Both the position numbers and the translations under genes were made by a program. From Ceratopteris richardii (taxonomy: Eukaryota > Streptophyta > Polypodiopsida > Polypodiales > Pteridaceae), in assembly GCA_020310875.1 (NCBI GenBank), contig CM035408.1, forward strand, positions 142,674,407 through 142,738,406: a stretch of DNA of 64,000 nt, in the 5' to 3' direction. The notes beneath the pieces were generated by a model. That model saw only the letters and a program-made list of their open reading frames with translations, ran no database searches and had not been told where the DNA came from. The stretch's first letter is position 1. Every line of letters begins with the position of its first letter. Positions 9,952-21,300 of the stretch are shown here, in pieces.

Positions 9952-12900
9952 CGTCGGCCTTTAGCCGTTGGTTTTTCCAAGTTTGCGTGTCCATACTTCG
10001 TGAGATGCACCTTGACACTTGGAGGAGGATGAATACATGTGGCCTTCGGTTGGCCTAGGGTACCTCTCTTCTTTTAATTTTTGAGTAATTTTAGTTCATT
10101 TCTGTTTGATGCATAAAAACACCCCTAACTCCCTTCTCTCTCTCAATCTCTCATATACACACTCCCACACACACATTGGGCATCATTTTCCACCTCTGCC
10201 ACTCCCTTTTAGTGATGGCCTTGGGTAGAGGGATGAGGGGTAGCTCTTCTTTGACCCCATCCTTCTGTTCAATTTTCATTAAAGAAAAAAAAAAAGATTC
10301 ACACAAAACGAGAAGTTCTAGAAGTTTGGAGTTTTAAATCTGACGAACCCACTCCCTCCATTCGAATTTGCCAAAAAATTTTTTTTGGAATACTCTAACA
10401 ACTGCATTTACGAAACTGCAAGTGGGGAACATGGGAGAATTCAAATGCATTTACTCTCTCCTTGGATGCCATCGGCGTGCCAAATTCGTGAAGCGTACAG
10501 ATTTTTTGGGTTTTCGAAAGACCAACTATCTTGGTGTAAATGTGAGCAGTGGAACATGCCTCCACTCGCATGAGTAGAATGTCTGCATCTAATGGGAGAT
10601 GCATGAGCTCTGAATCTCCTCCCTCCCCCAAACGCTGATGCGCTGAGGTGAGCTCCAAGCGAGCTCCCTCTTGCCTCTTCCTCTGTTGGGGTCGAGCTCT
10701 GGGCGAGCTCCCCCCTTATTCAGCTATCCTCTTTCGGGGTTGAATTCCAGGTGAGCTTCCCTGTTGCACATTTTCTCCTCGAAGTGATCTGTGCAGGCCA
10801 ATCTAGGGCAGATGTTCATCCCCATTGGCTCCTCCTGTCGGCCCGACACTTCTCCGTGCCCTCGTCCATGGCGGATATGCACCCTGTCGTGCCCCCTTTC
10901 GGTCGTCCCTATCCGACAGTTGGATAATCGACGCACCCCTCCTCGAGGTCGAGCTCAACTCCTGCTCCCGTTTCTCGCCGAATGAAGCTCGCCATGGGCT
11001 TGTCGCATCCTCCTGTGCGGGTACGTGCTCTTCTTGCTTGCCATCAGGGCTGAAGAAGATCCTGGTGGTAGTTTAACTCCATGACCCTATCTCAACACAA
11101 GGGTCCTACAGATGATGGCAGATTGAACCCTCTTCTCCTGGCCGCCTGTTGCCATACCTTTAGGATTGGGCCTTGCAAGGCTTTGCTTCGCATTATGTGC
11201 CTACTGTGTTATTTTGGTTTGAACTCTATGTGTTGGGCTTGCTATTCTGTGGAGAATTGAGCCATGGCTTCCCTTTCACTTGAAGATTTGGCCGTTGCAA
11301 GAACCCTATTCTCGGGCCAGTTTCGTGGAGGTCGTGCCCTCATGGCTCTACCTTTACTTCCCCTACACTACCGTGTGCTTCGGTGTCTCATGTCTCTCCT
11401 CCCTGAACCATTTTCGGGGTAGTACCATCCTGCTTTCCCTTTGTGTGGAGCTTTCTACACCTTGGGAGGATGTGCTGTGGATCGGCTCGTCCCCACATCC
11501 ATAATGGCTGGGGCACCAGGGTCAAAGCTTTGCTCCACCGTATGGATTTGTACTTTTTCAGTTGAGATGGCTACTGTTGATTTTCTTGGAGGTTCTCTGT
11601 CTGGTGCTGCTCCCATGGATAATATCTTCCGCTCTCCAACCCGTAGAACATTACACTCTAGATTCTTGGGTTTTCCCTTGCGTTAGCGCCATTGAAGGAG
11701 CTCTAAGGAGAGTTGGTGCACCTTCGAGATATTCTCTTGCTAAGTTCAGTCTGCGTCTTCCCTTCCTCCTTGCTTCTACTATGGAGATATGTGCACTACC
11801 TGATCTTTTGCTTCCCCGTTACCTATTGCTTGTGGGGCAAAGTCGAGCAATCCTTGGAGTCCTTGGCGATCCATTTCCCCTACCTTGACTGGTGGACTTT
11901 TTGTGCCCGGACAGTTGCATCTTGGTGGTTGAAGCCTTGCTATTGGGAATCATCTAATTCTGTGATAAAGAAACGGCGAACACTCACAGCACATCCCGTT
12001 GAGTCATTTTCTTTGTCTATGGTTGCAGAGGCGTTCTCATGATGGTTATCTTCCAATAACTCAACTCCAGGGTTTTTGGGAATTTTCTTTATCTTAAGTT
12101 CGGTCTTGAAATGTATTTCTGCAAAAATAAATTTGGCCTGCTATTGCTTCAGGAAAGGAACTATGTCTTCTACGCTTCATGTTTTTGTTCATTCCTGTTT
12201 GCCTCACTCCGGGATATACTTTGATAAAGTCTCTCTGACATGCTTCTACTATATTTGTTCTTTTTGATGGGGTACATCTTGCAGAACTCTTACTAGATTG
12301 ATGTGAAGGATATATGTAGCAAGTTTGTAGACTGCTAATGGCATGCAGAAGTCAAACATCCCGAACTCGATCTTTACTGCCACGCCATTTCCTGTGGGCC
12401 GCACCTACAGGGGTCCATTTTGCAAAAAACCAAATTGACCTAGTTTTCTCAATCTGAATAGGAAAGTCCATTTGTGTTGATATTTTTGCATATTTTTTAC
12501 CTTATGGCACAAATGACTTTTGCACATAGGCCGGTCATACTGGTTTGATACACAGAGGCATGCGCTTCCTTTCGGTCATCACCTTTGAAGCAGTGAATAT
12601 GAATGCACTATTGTCACCTAGCCATGTATCCATGATATCTGAAAATTGTGCCTAATTCTCTGAAACCTTGGTTCCTTCTTTATCTATGTGTAAAATGCTA
12701 ACAGCTTTCTATTATGCTCAGTTGAGTTCATACAAGAAATTGCTACAATGTGTCATCCAAGATTCTAAAATTTTTTCACCTCTTGAAGTTATGAAACTAA
12801 TTGGGCTCTGCTATTTGTGGATTATTGCCTTCCAACTTGATTTTCAGGTGCATCAAAATTTTTTGGGAGTGTTGAATCCATTAAGAGATGCCAAAACTCG

Positions 12901-14930
12901 ATGCTCGAAGCATGGAACTTGGACTTGACACTCAAGCTAGGAGTTTCACAGATTTATGAGCAGTTATTTGTTCTTAATAATGTCCTAATAAGGGTTATTT
13001 AGTTGGGGTAGAGATGATGCATTGAGTGCATGACTGGTTGCACTTGTGACTGTTTTCAAAGATTCATTTCTATACTAGCACTGCGATACTTCTTGCATGC
13101 CATCTTCAAAGATTTGATCTATGATGCAAGTTTATGTCCTATCAATTCCTCTCCTATTTCATACCAAAACACTACTTGGGTTCTGACGGAAAAATTCATG
13201 ACACTAGAGGTTTTATAATTTGCAAAGCTTGGTGAAAAATTCTCTAAATACGTGTTTCATTCTGTGGCTCAAGATTCGTTCTAGTCTAGAACATGCTTCC
13301 ATACTTCATTGCCTCAAAAATGCCCGAATGTTTCTAAGTTTCACTCTCTGATTGCTGAAGCCTTCAGTTCATTTTGTTTTACTGTTGTAGCTTCTGGCAC
13401 GGTAATGATGCTTAATACGTTTTTGGAGGGGAAGTTGAACAAGCCAACACCTCGAAGAAATTCTAAATATTGCACAATAAATCGCATTTCATGAATAGTG
13501 AGGTTCGCTATTTCGACTTGATTGTCCTTTGTTTTACACAATGCCTGCTCAGTTTTATCAAGAAAATATTTGTTTTGATGAATGTGTTTGGAGTCGCTTA
13601 CATGTTTTCTTTTAAGAAGATGCACTCTATGGCCAGGAAGAACTGGTGGGAAATGCACTTCTACATCACTCTGATATCACAATGACCATAGTGAGTTGGT
13701 TTCATGATTGACTGATCAGGAGGTTTATGTCCATAACTTCACAAATAAATTCTTTTAGATGCTTGGATGGAGCCCAAATCTCTGAATGCTACAAGCCAAA
13801 GAGTGGAATAACTGAGGCTTTTGCTATTACCATTATCTAGGATGTTTTAAAACTAAGAGGATTAACACTGTTGAGATTAATAGGTGGCATAAAGCAGGGA
13901 GTGAAACTACTAATTAAGTGTGAAAATCATGAAGACCTGAGTGATTGTTTTTTGCCAGGGAAGAAATTCTCTGGTTTTACAATAAACACACACAGAACTT
14001 AGCATTGATTCTTCCAGACTCCTATAGAGGCTCTCTTGTGTATGATGGCGCGCATTCCAGATGTGTTTGATCCAGTCATCATCTTAGCCTTGAGACTAGT
14101 AATTGCTGGATTAAATGAAATAAGTGTTTCATTTCAGGCCTGCACCTATTGAACTGCTGCATTAATTGTTCTTCCCCCTGTTAAGATGATGTGACACTAT
14201 AGTTTGCAAGAATTTCTCTTGATGATTCGAAGGTTTTGTAACCCTTGACCAAGCATGTCTACTGAGCAAAGAATACAACCGAATTTTTTGCTCACTTTCT
14301 GCTCAGTGGTTGTACACATAACTAAATGATTTAGATAAAGTGCTTGTGACATGGCAAAAATATAAGGGACCCCTACTTGGGTTCTTGGTACTTTAATTGC
14401 TGGATGGCAGGAGTTGCTAGCTCTCCATGTGGACTTGTCTCTAGAAGAACCAGTCCTATAGGATTTGATGCCCCTGAAGTGGAAACTAAATTTGAAGTGA
14501 ATGTTTATCCCATCATTAGATGCAGTCTACTTGCTCTTTTTCATGACATTTCAGGTTTGGGAGCTTCTGGAGAAGGCATTTCCAGTCTTACAAAAGTCTG
14601 CATAGTGGGAGGAATGCTGGGCTGACTGCCCCCCAAGGGGATTGTGTCGCTCAACTTTGAAGACTGAAGAAGTGTAGATTGAAGGAAGGACTGAAGACTT
14701 GCAGATTGACTGAAGAATTCCAGTCTTACAAAAGTCTGCATAGTGGAAGGAATGCTGGGCTGACTGCCCCCCAAGGGGATTGTGTCGCTCAACTTTGAAG
14801 ACTGAAGAAGTGTAGATTGAAGGAAGGACTGAAGACTTGCAGATTTCTTGAAGACCTTGAAGATTCAACATGACCTCGATCAGTTATATTTGTCCTCTTT
14901 TTTCTCAGCTTTGTCGAGGACGACAAAGAC
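9952..14930 (+). other. LARD-1 internal region, non-coding
   Basis: About 5 kb in which the longest frames are about 110 codons and lack retroelement motifs such as CCHC, DSG, YVDD or the integrase HHCC and DDE signatures. Base composition varies along it. The stretch at about 10600-11900 is GC-richer than the rest, which could reflect captured foreign sequence. I recognise no gene. Confidence 0.75.
14582..14857 (+). repeat. Tandem duplication, 138 bp x 2, in LARD-1 3' region
   Basis: Two adjacent units (14582-14719 and 14720-14857) both start ccagtcttacaaaagtctgc. They are nearly identical except at the 3' edge and one G/A difference. They lie about 90 bp before the polypurine tract. Confidence 0.9.
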
Positions 14931-14944
14931 TAGGTGGGGGAGGG
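14931..14944 (+). promoter_or_regulatory. LARD-1 polypurine tract
   Basis: The purine-rich taggtgggggaggg abuts the 3' LTR (TGTTGGAACTG), the expected plus-strand primer position. Confidence 0.88.
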
Positions 14945-15047
14945 TGTTGGAACTGTGAAGTTATGAAGGACCCATGAAGCTATGAAGGCTATGGAGTACT
15001 TGGAGGCCTCCCTTGAAGCTAAGGATACTTGGAGGCTCAAAGCCTTG
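14945..15047 (+). repeat. LARD-1 3' LTR, first part
   Basis: The first 103 bp of the 3' LTR, identical to 9208-9310 by eye, ending in the Gypsy-C target duplication ccttg (15043-15047). Confidence 0.93.
15043..15047. repeat. Gypsy-C target site duplication ccttg, left copy
   Basis: ccttg here and at 28305-28309 flank Gypsy-C. The empty site is visible in the LARD-1 5' LTR (gccttgtgtggaag). Confidence 0.95.
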
Positions 15048-15655
15048 TGTAGCTCAAGCGTAAGCACCACCTCCTTTACTTGTCAATCCACGGAGACGTG
15101 AGGACCGGTATGAAGACCACGAGCAAGTGAAGGCACAAGTGCGTGAGTGAAAGTACACAATCATACACACACATACACACACACACGCACAAAGTAAGAT
15201 CAAAGAGAGGAACAATGGAAAGCTTAGATTGCAAAGAGTTCTCTTACAAAAGCTCTATTCTCTCTCCAGCTAACCCCCAAAATGAGCTCTCTAGCTCTTT
15301 TTATAGTTTTTTGACTAGTTTTGACCCTGTCCAGACCTAGTGTCCGGCCTAGTTAAAAATTAGGTTCCAGGGCTTATTTGAGGGCTCAAACGAAGTCTAA
15401 AAATTATGAAAATTGGTACGATGGTACTTCTAATACTCCTCAAGCTCGAGGACTCCTCAGCTTGAACAAAATGGAGTTACTAAAAATAGATAATGGTATT
15501 TACAATGGTTTTTAGTGATGGAAATCACTATTTTTGTAGGGGATTCTTCTGAAAATTTGACATACACTTCTTGGAGCTCCCTACTTGCTCTCTTTCCTTG
15601 TGTGTCCACCTTTTGATGTGCTTCCATGCTTTGTCCTTGACTTTGAGCTTCAACA
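15048..15655 (-). repeat. Gypsy-C 3' LTR
   Basis: 608 bp, plus-strand ends TGTAGCTCAAGCG and GCTTCAACA. In sense orientation the LTR starts TGTTGAAGC and carries a TATA-like CTATAAAAAGAGC. Confidence 0.95.
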
Positions 15656-15670
15656 CTCCCCCCCCTCTCG
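15656..15670 (-). promoter_or_regulatory. Gypsy-C polypurine tract
   Basis: Minus-strand CGAGAGGGGGGGGAG immediately upstream of the 3' LTR, closely resembling the G-run tract of Gypsy-B. Confidence 0.9.
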
Positions 15671-16960
15671 AGTCTGTCGTCCCTGACAGACCCTTGTTGG
15701 AAGGGTTGTTCCATGTAGTGCTTTGAGAGGTGGTGTCCATCCGTTGTATGAGCTGGTTCCTTGGATTCCAGCAAGAATGTGTCGTTGTGAGCTTTAAAAA
15801 ACTGCAAGTTGCTCAAAAGAGGTTGTCAAGAGTGATTTGGAGCAACTACTGGCTTCAATTTGCTTCCGAGATATGGATGTTGTTCCCATAACGTCCGCTA
15901 GCTCTTCCAAAGATGATGGTGAGAGCAGTCATGCCAACTACTCATAACCCATAATGAATGATGGGTAAGTGTGTTCGTGCCTGGGTTGAAAAAAATATGT
16001 GCCTTGTGCACGGCCTTGTAATGTAGCCCTACACATGCTTACTTGGAAAATGCATTGGAAGAACTATGGTGCAAAAATTGCAGGTCTTGAGCTAAGTGCT
16101 CAAGGGTATGCTGACGAGGAGGTTTCCTAAACTATCATGGTTATGGTGTTTCCAGAGTAAAGATACTTACCATGGAGAAGGTTGATGGATGTTTGTCTCT
16201 TCGTGTTGTACACTCGGCCTTTGGGATGGAACCTTGTTGATGAATGTCCATGTTGATTGTCCACTGATGAGATCTTTGGAGTGGTGGATCCCCTCTCCTC
16301 TTTTCAAAGCAACCTTTGTCAGTAACAATGTGCATTTCTGAGCTTGGGCTCATGCACGTTCACTTCCCTATATTGACACTCAGAGGAATATTGGACACGT
16401 GCCGGTTTCTAAGAGATAACCATGCTGATTGACATAGACCATTCACCAGTGCTACTGTTCCATACTGGTTCAGGAAATACTGAGAATTGAATTGCTTTAT
16501 ATTCCTTGGCAAGCAACATCGGGAAACTACACGAAGCTGAGTTTCACATATTCTCTTTAGCTCACCATATGCAGGAGTCTTCTCCTCTAGAACTACCCTT
16601 TGCAGATATCTCCTTGAATGTTCTGGTACATGAAGTAGTTAAGCATCACGCAAGTTGTGGACCTTCAAGCTCTTCATTCCTAGGAACAAGCTCTCTCCCG
16701 CTTTTCTTTCTTTTTTTTTTTTTTTTTTTTTTTTTTTTGGAACAGGATATCACAAAACAAGAACACAAAAGTTAGTATCAATAGAAATTTTTGACCTATG
16801 TCAATGTGCTCTTGTGCTTGGGATTCTCAAGTGTGTCTATGCGCGGCCGTGTAATGTGGCCCTATATTAATGCATACTTTGGAAATGCATGACCTGAATG
16901 GTGCAGAAGACAGGGTTGTGCAAGGAGCACATGGTTGTCGCTCGTTCGAGGCTTTCGATG
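15671..16960 (-). other. Gypsy-C 3' untranslated region
   Basis: About 1.3 kb between the second-protease ORF and the polypurine tract with no supported gene. It includes a T-rich homopolymer run at about 16708-16738 (plus strand). The corresponding part of Gypsy-B is filled by a large coding module, so the two relatives differ here. Confidence 0.7.
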
Positions 16961-18301
16961 TTATTTGCGGACGTTGATGCCGACCTTGGTGGAGGTATCC
17001 CTTGAGTCTCGAACTGATGTAATCCTCCTTATTGGAGTCCATTTTAGAACATCATTTGGCACTGTAGAGGTCACTTCAGGCGTCTTTCTTTTTGGATGCT
17101 TTTTGAACTGTGGTATCCAGTGTGGTTGACGCTTTGGTTCGGTGGAGGCTACTTGCACTTTTGGCTTCCAAACCCATATCCTTTTTGCATGTCTTCCTAC
17201 TAATGTTGAAGAGCTGATTTGATCTTCCTTTGGTCTCTGTACGTGGTTCTTACCCTTTTCTCTTTTTGGCTTCTTTGTTGAAACCGTTTGCATGTGGGAG
17301 AACAAAGGTTGTTGTGGATGTAGGAGCTTCTTAGGTATCCACATCTGTAATTGCCCTTGTTGAGCTGCAACTAACTTCTTAGGCACCCAAACTTGTTGGA
17401 TACCTTGTGATTGAGCTTGTCTGAGCTGCTTCCTTCGTCTTCTGGCCTGGTTGGTTTGCATGGATGGGATTTGTGGGGGCAAGGTTGGTGGTTGCTCTCC
17501 TTTGCGTACCCATCTCTGCTTCATGCTCGGAACTACTTTTTTATCGAATGGTGTCTTTCTATTTGATGTAGCAGTCGTCGTGAACGGTTGTGTTTGCTTG
17601 TGTGGTGGTCGCACTACTGTGGCTACTTGATTCTTTAGGGAAGAAGAAAGATCCAACCGCCTTCGAACCTGGTCTTCCATGATTGACTCCTTCTGCACCA
17701 TAGAGCTTTTGACACATACAACATCTTCTTTCATATGATTAGTCTTGGAAGAACTAAGAGAGTGTGTGGTGCCATGATTTAGGAGCATGCAGTTCTCTAA
17801 TTCTAATGTAATGCATTGTTCATGTGCCCAAACTTGAAGAATTTGACTTCTTAGGTTTAAGTTAATTGCATGGTCATAGATCCAATCTTGACCCAAGACA
17901 AGTGGTTCTGTAAGGTTCTCATCTTGACATACTAGCGCTTTGACTTTCAGTGGAACATCTTGAAGGTAGATGGGAAGTTCCACCTCGCCCAAACAAGGGG
18001 TTTCCACACCTCCCAATCCTATGAGATAAGCTTCTATGGGATTGATGTTCAACCCCAAGTCTTGGCAGTAGGAAAGTCTAACTGCACTACTTGCTGCACC
18101 TGAGTCAATCAATGCTTTCACCGTCCTTGCACCCTTCCCTTGTCCTAACTCTATGGTCACAAAGGGTCTTCGGTCAATGACCTGAGAAGTCGCTATGCCT
18201 GACTTTTGACACATATCCATGTGATATTTTGGGGCTTTTGAGTTGACTTCTAGGCCTAATCGCCTTAACTTATTTCGCCTAATACGCTCTCTGGCCTCTA
18301 C
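16961..18301 (-). CDS. Gypsy-C second aspartic protease (PR2) with basic W-P-K tail
   Basis: A second retropepsin-like protein encoded after integrase. From the ATG at 18220 it is 419 aa. The frame is also open back to the TAG at 18302-18304 and is the same frame as gag-pol. The catalytic motif ALIDSGAASSAV lies at about residues 36-47 (DSG codons at 18098-18106). YLIGLGGVETPC follows at about 65-76. EPLVLGQDWI (105-114) matches the hydrophobic-Gly pattern that closes the retropepsin fold. The tail (about 150-419) is basic and Pro/Gln-rich, with recurring WVPKK, WIPKK, WVWKP, HWIPQ and KWTPI motifs, suggestive of nucleic-acid or protein binding. The regular gag-pol protease is separate (1227 in gag-pol). 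Expression could need readthrough or reinitiation. Function is inferred from motifs only. Confidence 0.85.
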   Translation of the reverse strand, partial: VEARERIRRNKLRRLGLEVNSKAPKYHMDMCQKSGIATSQVIDRRPFVTIELGQGKGARTVKALIDSGAASSAVRLSYCQDLGLNINPIEAYLIGLGGVETPCLGEVELPIYLQDVPLKVKALVCQDENLTEPLVLGQDWIYDHAINLNLRSQILQVWAHEQCITLELENCMLLNHGTTHSLSSSKTNHMKEDVVCVKSSMVQKESIMEDQVRRRLDLSSSLKNQVATVVRPPHKQTQPFTTTATSNRKTPFDKKVVPSMKQRWVRKGEQPPTLPPQIPSMQTNQARRRRKQLRQAQSQGIQQVWVPKKLVAAQQGQLQMWIPKKLLHPQQPLFSHMQTVSTKKPKREKGKNHVQRPKEDQISSSTLVGRHAKRIWVWKPKVQVASTEPKRQPHWIPQFKKHPKRKTPEVTSTVPNDVLKWTPIRRITSVRDSRDTSTKVGINVRK

Positions 18302-21300
18302 CTATGCTTCTTCCCTCACTCTTAACTCTTCATCTTTCCGCTTCTTAGCAGTGTTGAGTCTCATTAGCATATCCTCAGTAAGAGGTTCTTGATATAGCTT
18401 GACTCTACAGCCACTAATATAGTTTGGCAAGATATCTCCTTCTAGCGTGGCCAACTGAACTGCACCACTAGTGGAAATTCTATTAATGATCATGGGTCCG
18501 TATCCTCTTTTTTCCAACTTACGGGCATGTTGTTTTAGTGTGTATACCAACACTCGATCTCCCTCTTTCAATCCCTTATCCTTGATGTGTGCATCAAAGT
18601 ATGCCTTTTGCCTCTTCTTTGCAGCGTAGATGCCTGCTGCCGCTCGTAGCCTCGTCTCACCCAAGCGTTCGAGATCAAAGATCCTAGAGGACAATTCATG
18701 CCCATTCCACTCATACTCTTGTGCTACTTTTAAGGCAGGGATTAAGAAATCTAATGGTAGCACAGCGTTCTGTCCGAAGACCATCTGAAATGGGGTGGCG
18801 TTGAGTACCGTTTTGTAGGCAACTCGATAAGCCCAAACAGCATGATGAAGTTGTTTGTCCCAATCAGAGCGTTTATTATTTACCAGTTTTGTCAATACGT
18901 TACAGAGGATCTTATTGGTACTCTCGGCTTGTCCGTTGGCTTGTGGGTGATAGGGGGCAGATTTCTTATGTATCACCAAGAATTCTTGGAGAAGATTTTC
19001 AATGACTTCATTCAAGAAGTGTGTGCCTCTATCGCTCACCAACTCTATTGGTAGTCCATATCTCGTGAACACATTCTCGAATAAGAACTTAGCCGTAGTC
19101 TGAGCATCATTCTTTGTTGTGGCTTTGACTTCTACCCACTTTGTAAGGTAATCTGTGGCTACAATGATGTACTCTGCATGGGAGTTTCTAGCTGGGGGGT
19201 TAATAGGACCTATGAAGTCTATGCCCCACTTTGAAAATGCACGTCCTCCCATCATTGGCCTCAAGGGCATCTCGTCTTTTCTCACTGGATATTGTGCACG
19301 TTGGCATGTGTCAAATTTCTTCACATAGGTATGTGCGTCCATATGAAGAGTGGGCCACCAAAGTCCTGAGAATAGAATGGTCTTGATCACTCGGTCAGGA
19401 CCAAAATGTCCACCTGCAACACCGCTGTGTGCAGTCTCTAAGACCTTTAAATAGTCTGATTCATGAACGCATAGTCTTAAGTAACCATCTTTGCCTCTTC
19501 GGTATAGGTTGTCCCCTACTAAGGCGTAGCCTTGAGCCTCTTGCTCCATGCTTCGTCTTCTTGCTAGACTAGCCTCTTTGGGTAATCTTCCCGATCTCAT
19601 AAACTCTACCAATGGAGCACTCCAATCTGGAATTAATGACACTTGATAAAGGGTCGCATGCTCCACTGGGGGTCTCTCTCTGCACCATGGACAATTCTTA
19701 ATCCACTCATGTATTTCTTTGTCCATGCTAGGCCAATACACTCCTAAACGCTTTAGATTCTGCAATGTTCGTTGTTTAGAATAGTGATTTCCTAGCATTC
19801 CTTCATGGGCTTGTTGCAACCAACTACTATGTTCATCATCCTCCACACAACAAGCTAATACACCCTCAGTATCTTGTTTGTACATGCTTCCTGCTAATAT
19901 GTGATATTTTCGTGATTTTACAATTTCTTCTTGTGATGTTTTCACATTCTTATTTGCAGGGCCAAAGGTTAGGACTGGTACCAACTTATTTGCCCATTTA
20001 GGAACAACTTCTAAATTGAACAGATAAGCATCGGGTAATTCGTCAGACACTCCTTGCGGTGACTCTCCTGAAGTGATGCAAGAAAGGTGATCTGCCCGAA
20101 GGTGGGTTCTACCTTTCCTGACAACAACTTCAAAGTCATATTCCATTAGTAAGAGGAACCATCTTACTAAGCGTCCAGTATTGCAAGGTTTATTGACCAA
20201 ATATAACAAAGCTTGATGATCAGTGAAAAACTTGAACTTGTTGGCCAATAAGTAGTGTCTAAACTTCTTCACAGCATATACCATGCCTAAGCCCTCTCGC
20301 TCAGTTGTGGTATAGTTCCGTTCAGCTGCAGTGAGCTGTCTACTAGCATATGCTATGGGCAAATCTAAGTTTCCTTCACTTGTGGGTTGTGCTAGCACAC
20401 ATCCTATGGCATGATTGGATGCATCCACATGGACATGGAAGGGTTTATTCCAATCAGGAGTGGTGAGTATTGGTGCCGTGCACAAACGTTTCTTCAGTTC
20501 GTTGAAAGAATTCTCGCATTCGTCGTTCCACTCGAAATTAGACAACAAGGCATAAAGGGGTCTAGCTATGATCGCGTACATGTGGATAAACCTACGGTAG
20601 TATCCACAATGGCCCATAAAGGCTTGTACCTCCTTAATATTCCTTGGCCTTGGTAGCTCCGCTATGGCTCGTACCTTATCTTCATCTGTTGAGATTCCAT
20701 TCTTAGAAACAATATGACCTAAGATTTTACCTTGACGCACCATAAACACACACTTTTCTGGGTTCAGACACACTCGATATTCTCTACACTTGTTGAAGAT
20801 TTGTCTAAGCTCAGGGATGTGAAACCTTCTTTCTTGGGAATGAGCACATAAATCATCCACATACACTTCTAAGCTCTTTCGCAAGAACTCTTTGAAGACA
20901 TGACACATGAGCCTTTGGAATGTTGCAGGTGCATTGGTGAGCCCAAATGGCATCACACGAAATGCAAAGATTCCCCACTCTGTAGCAAAAGCTGTTTTGT
21001 GTTGATCTTCTGGGGCAATGGCTACTTGATTGTAACCTGAAAATCCATCAAGGAAGCTATAGACTTCCTTGCCTGCAACACGCTCCAATAGGTGTTCTGT
21101 GATTGGAAGTGGATAACTATCTCTAATCGTAGCGGCATTAACTTTTTTAAGGTTAATACACACTTGCAACTTCCCGTTCTTCTTGGGTACCACAACAATG
21201 GGGGACACCCATTCGGTATGCTCAATCTCATAGATGAATCCAGCTTCAATCAACCTATCAATTTCTTCTTTTATTTTGGTTGCATAGGTATCATTATATG

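Noticed and set aside
9573..9964. Short frames with hydrophobic, Cys-rich sequence in the LARD-1 LTR, repeated at 28572-28972
   Set aside because: They appear twice only because the LTR is duplicated. They lie over the promoter and leader and have no domain.
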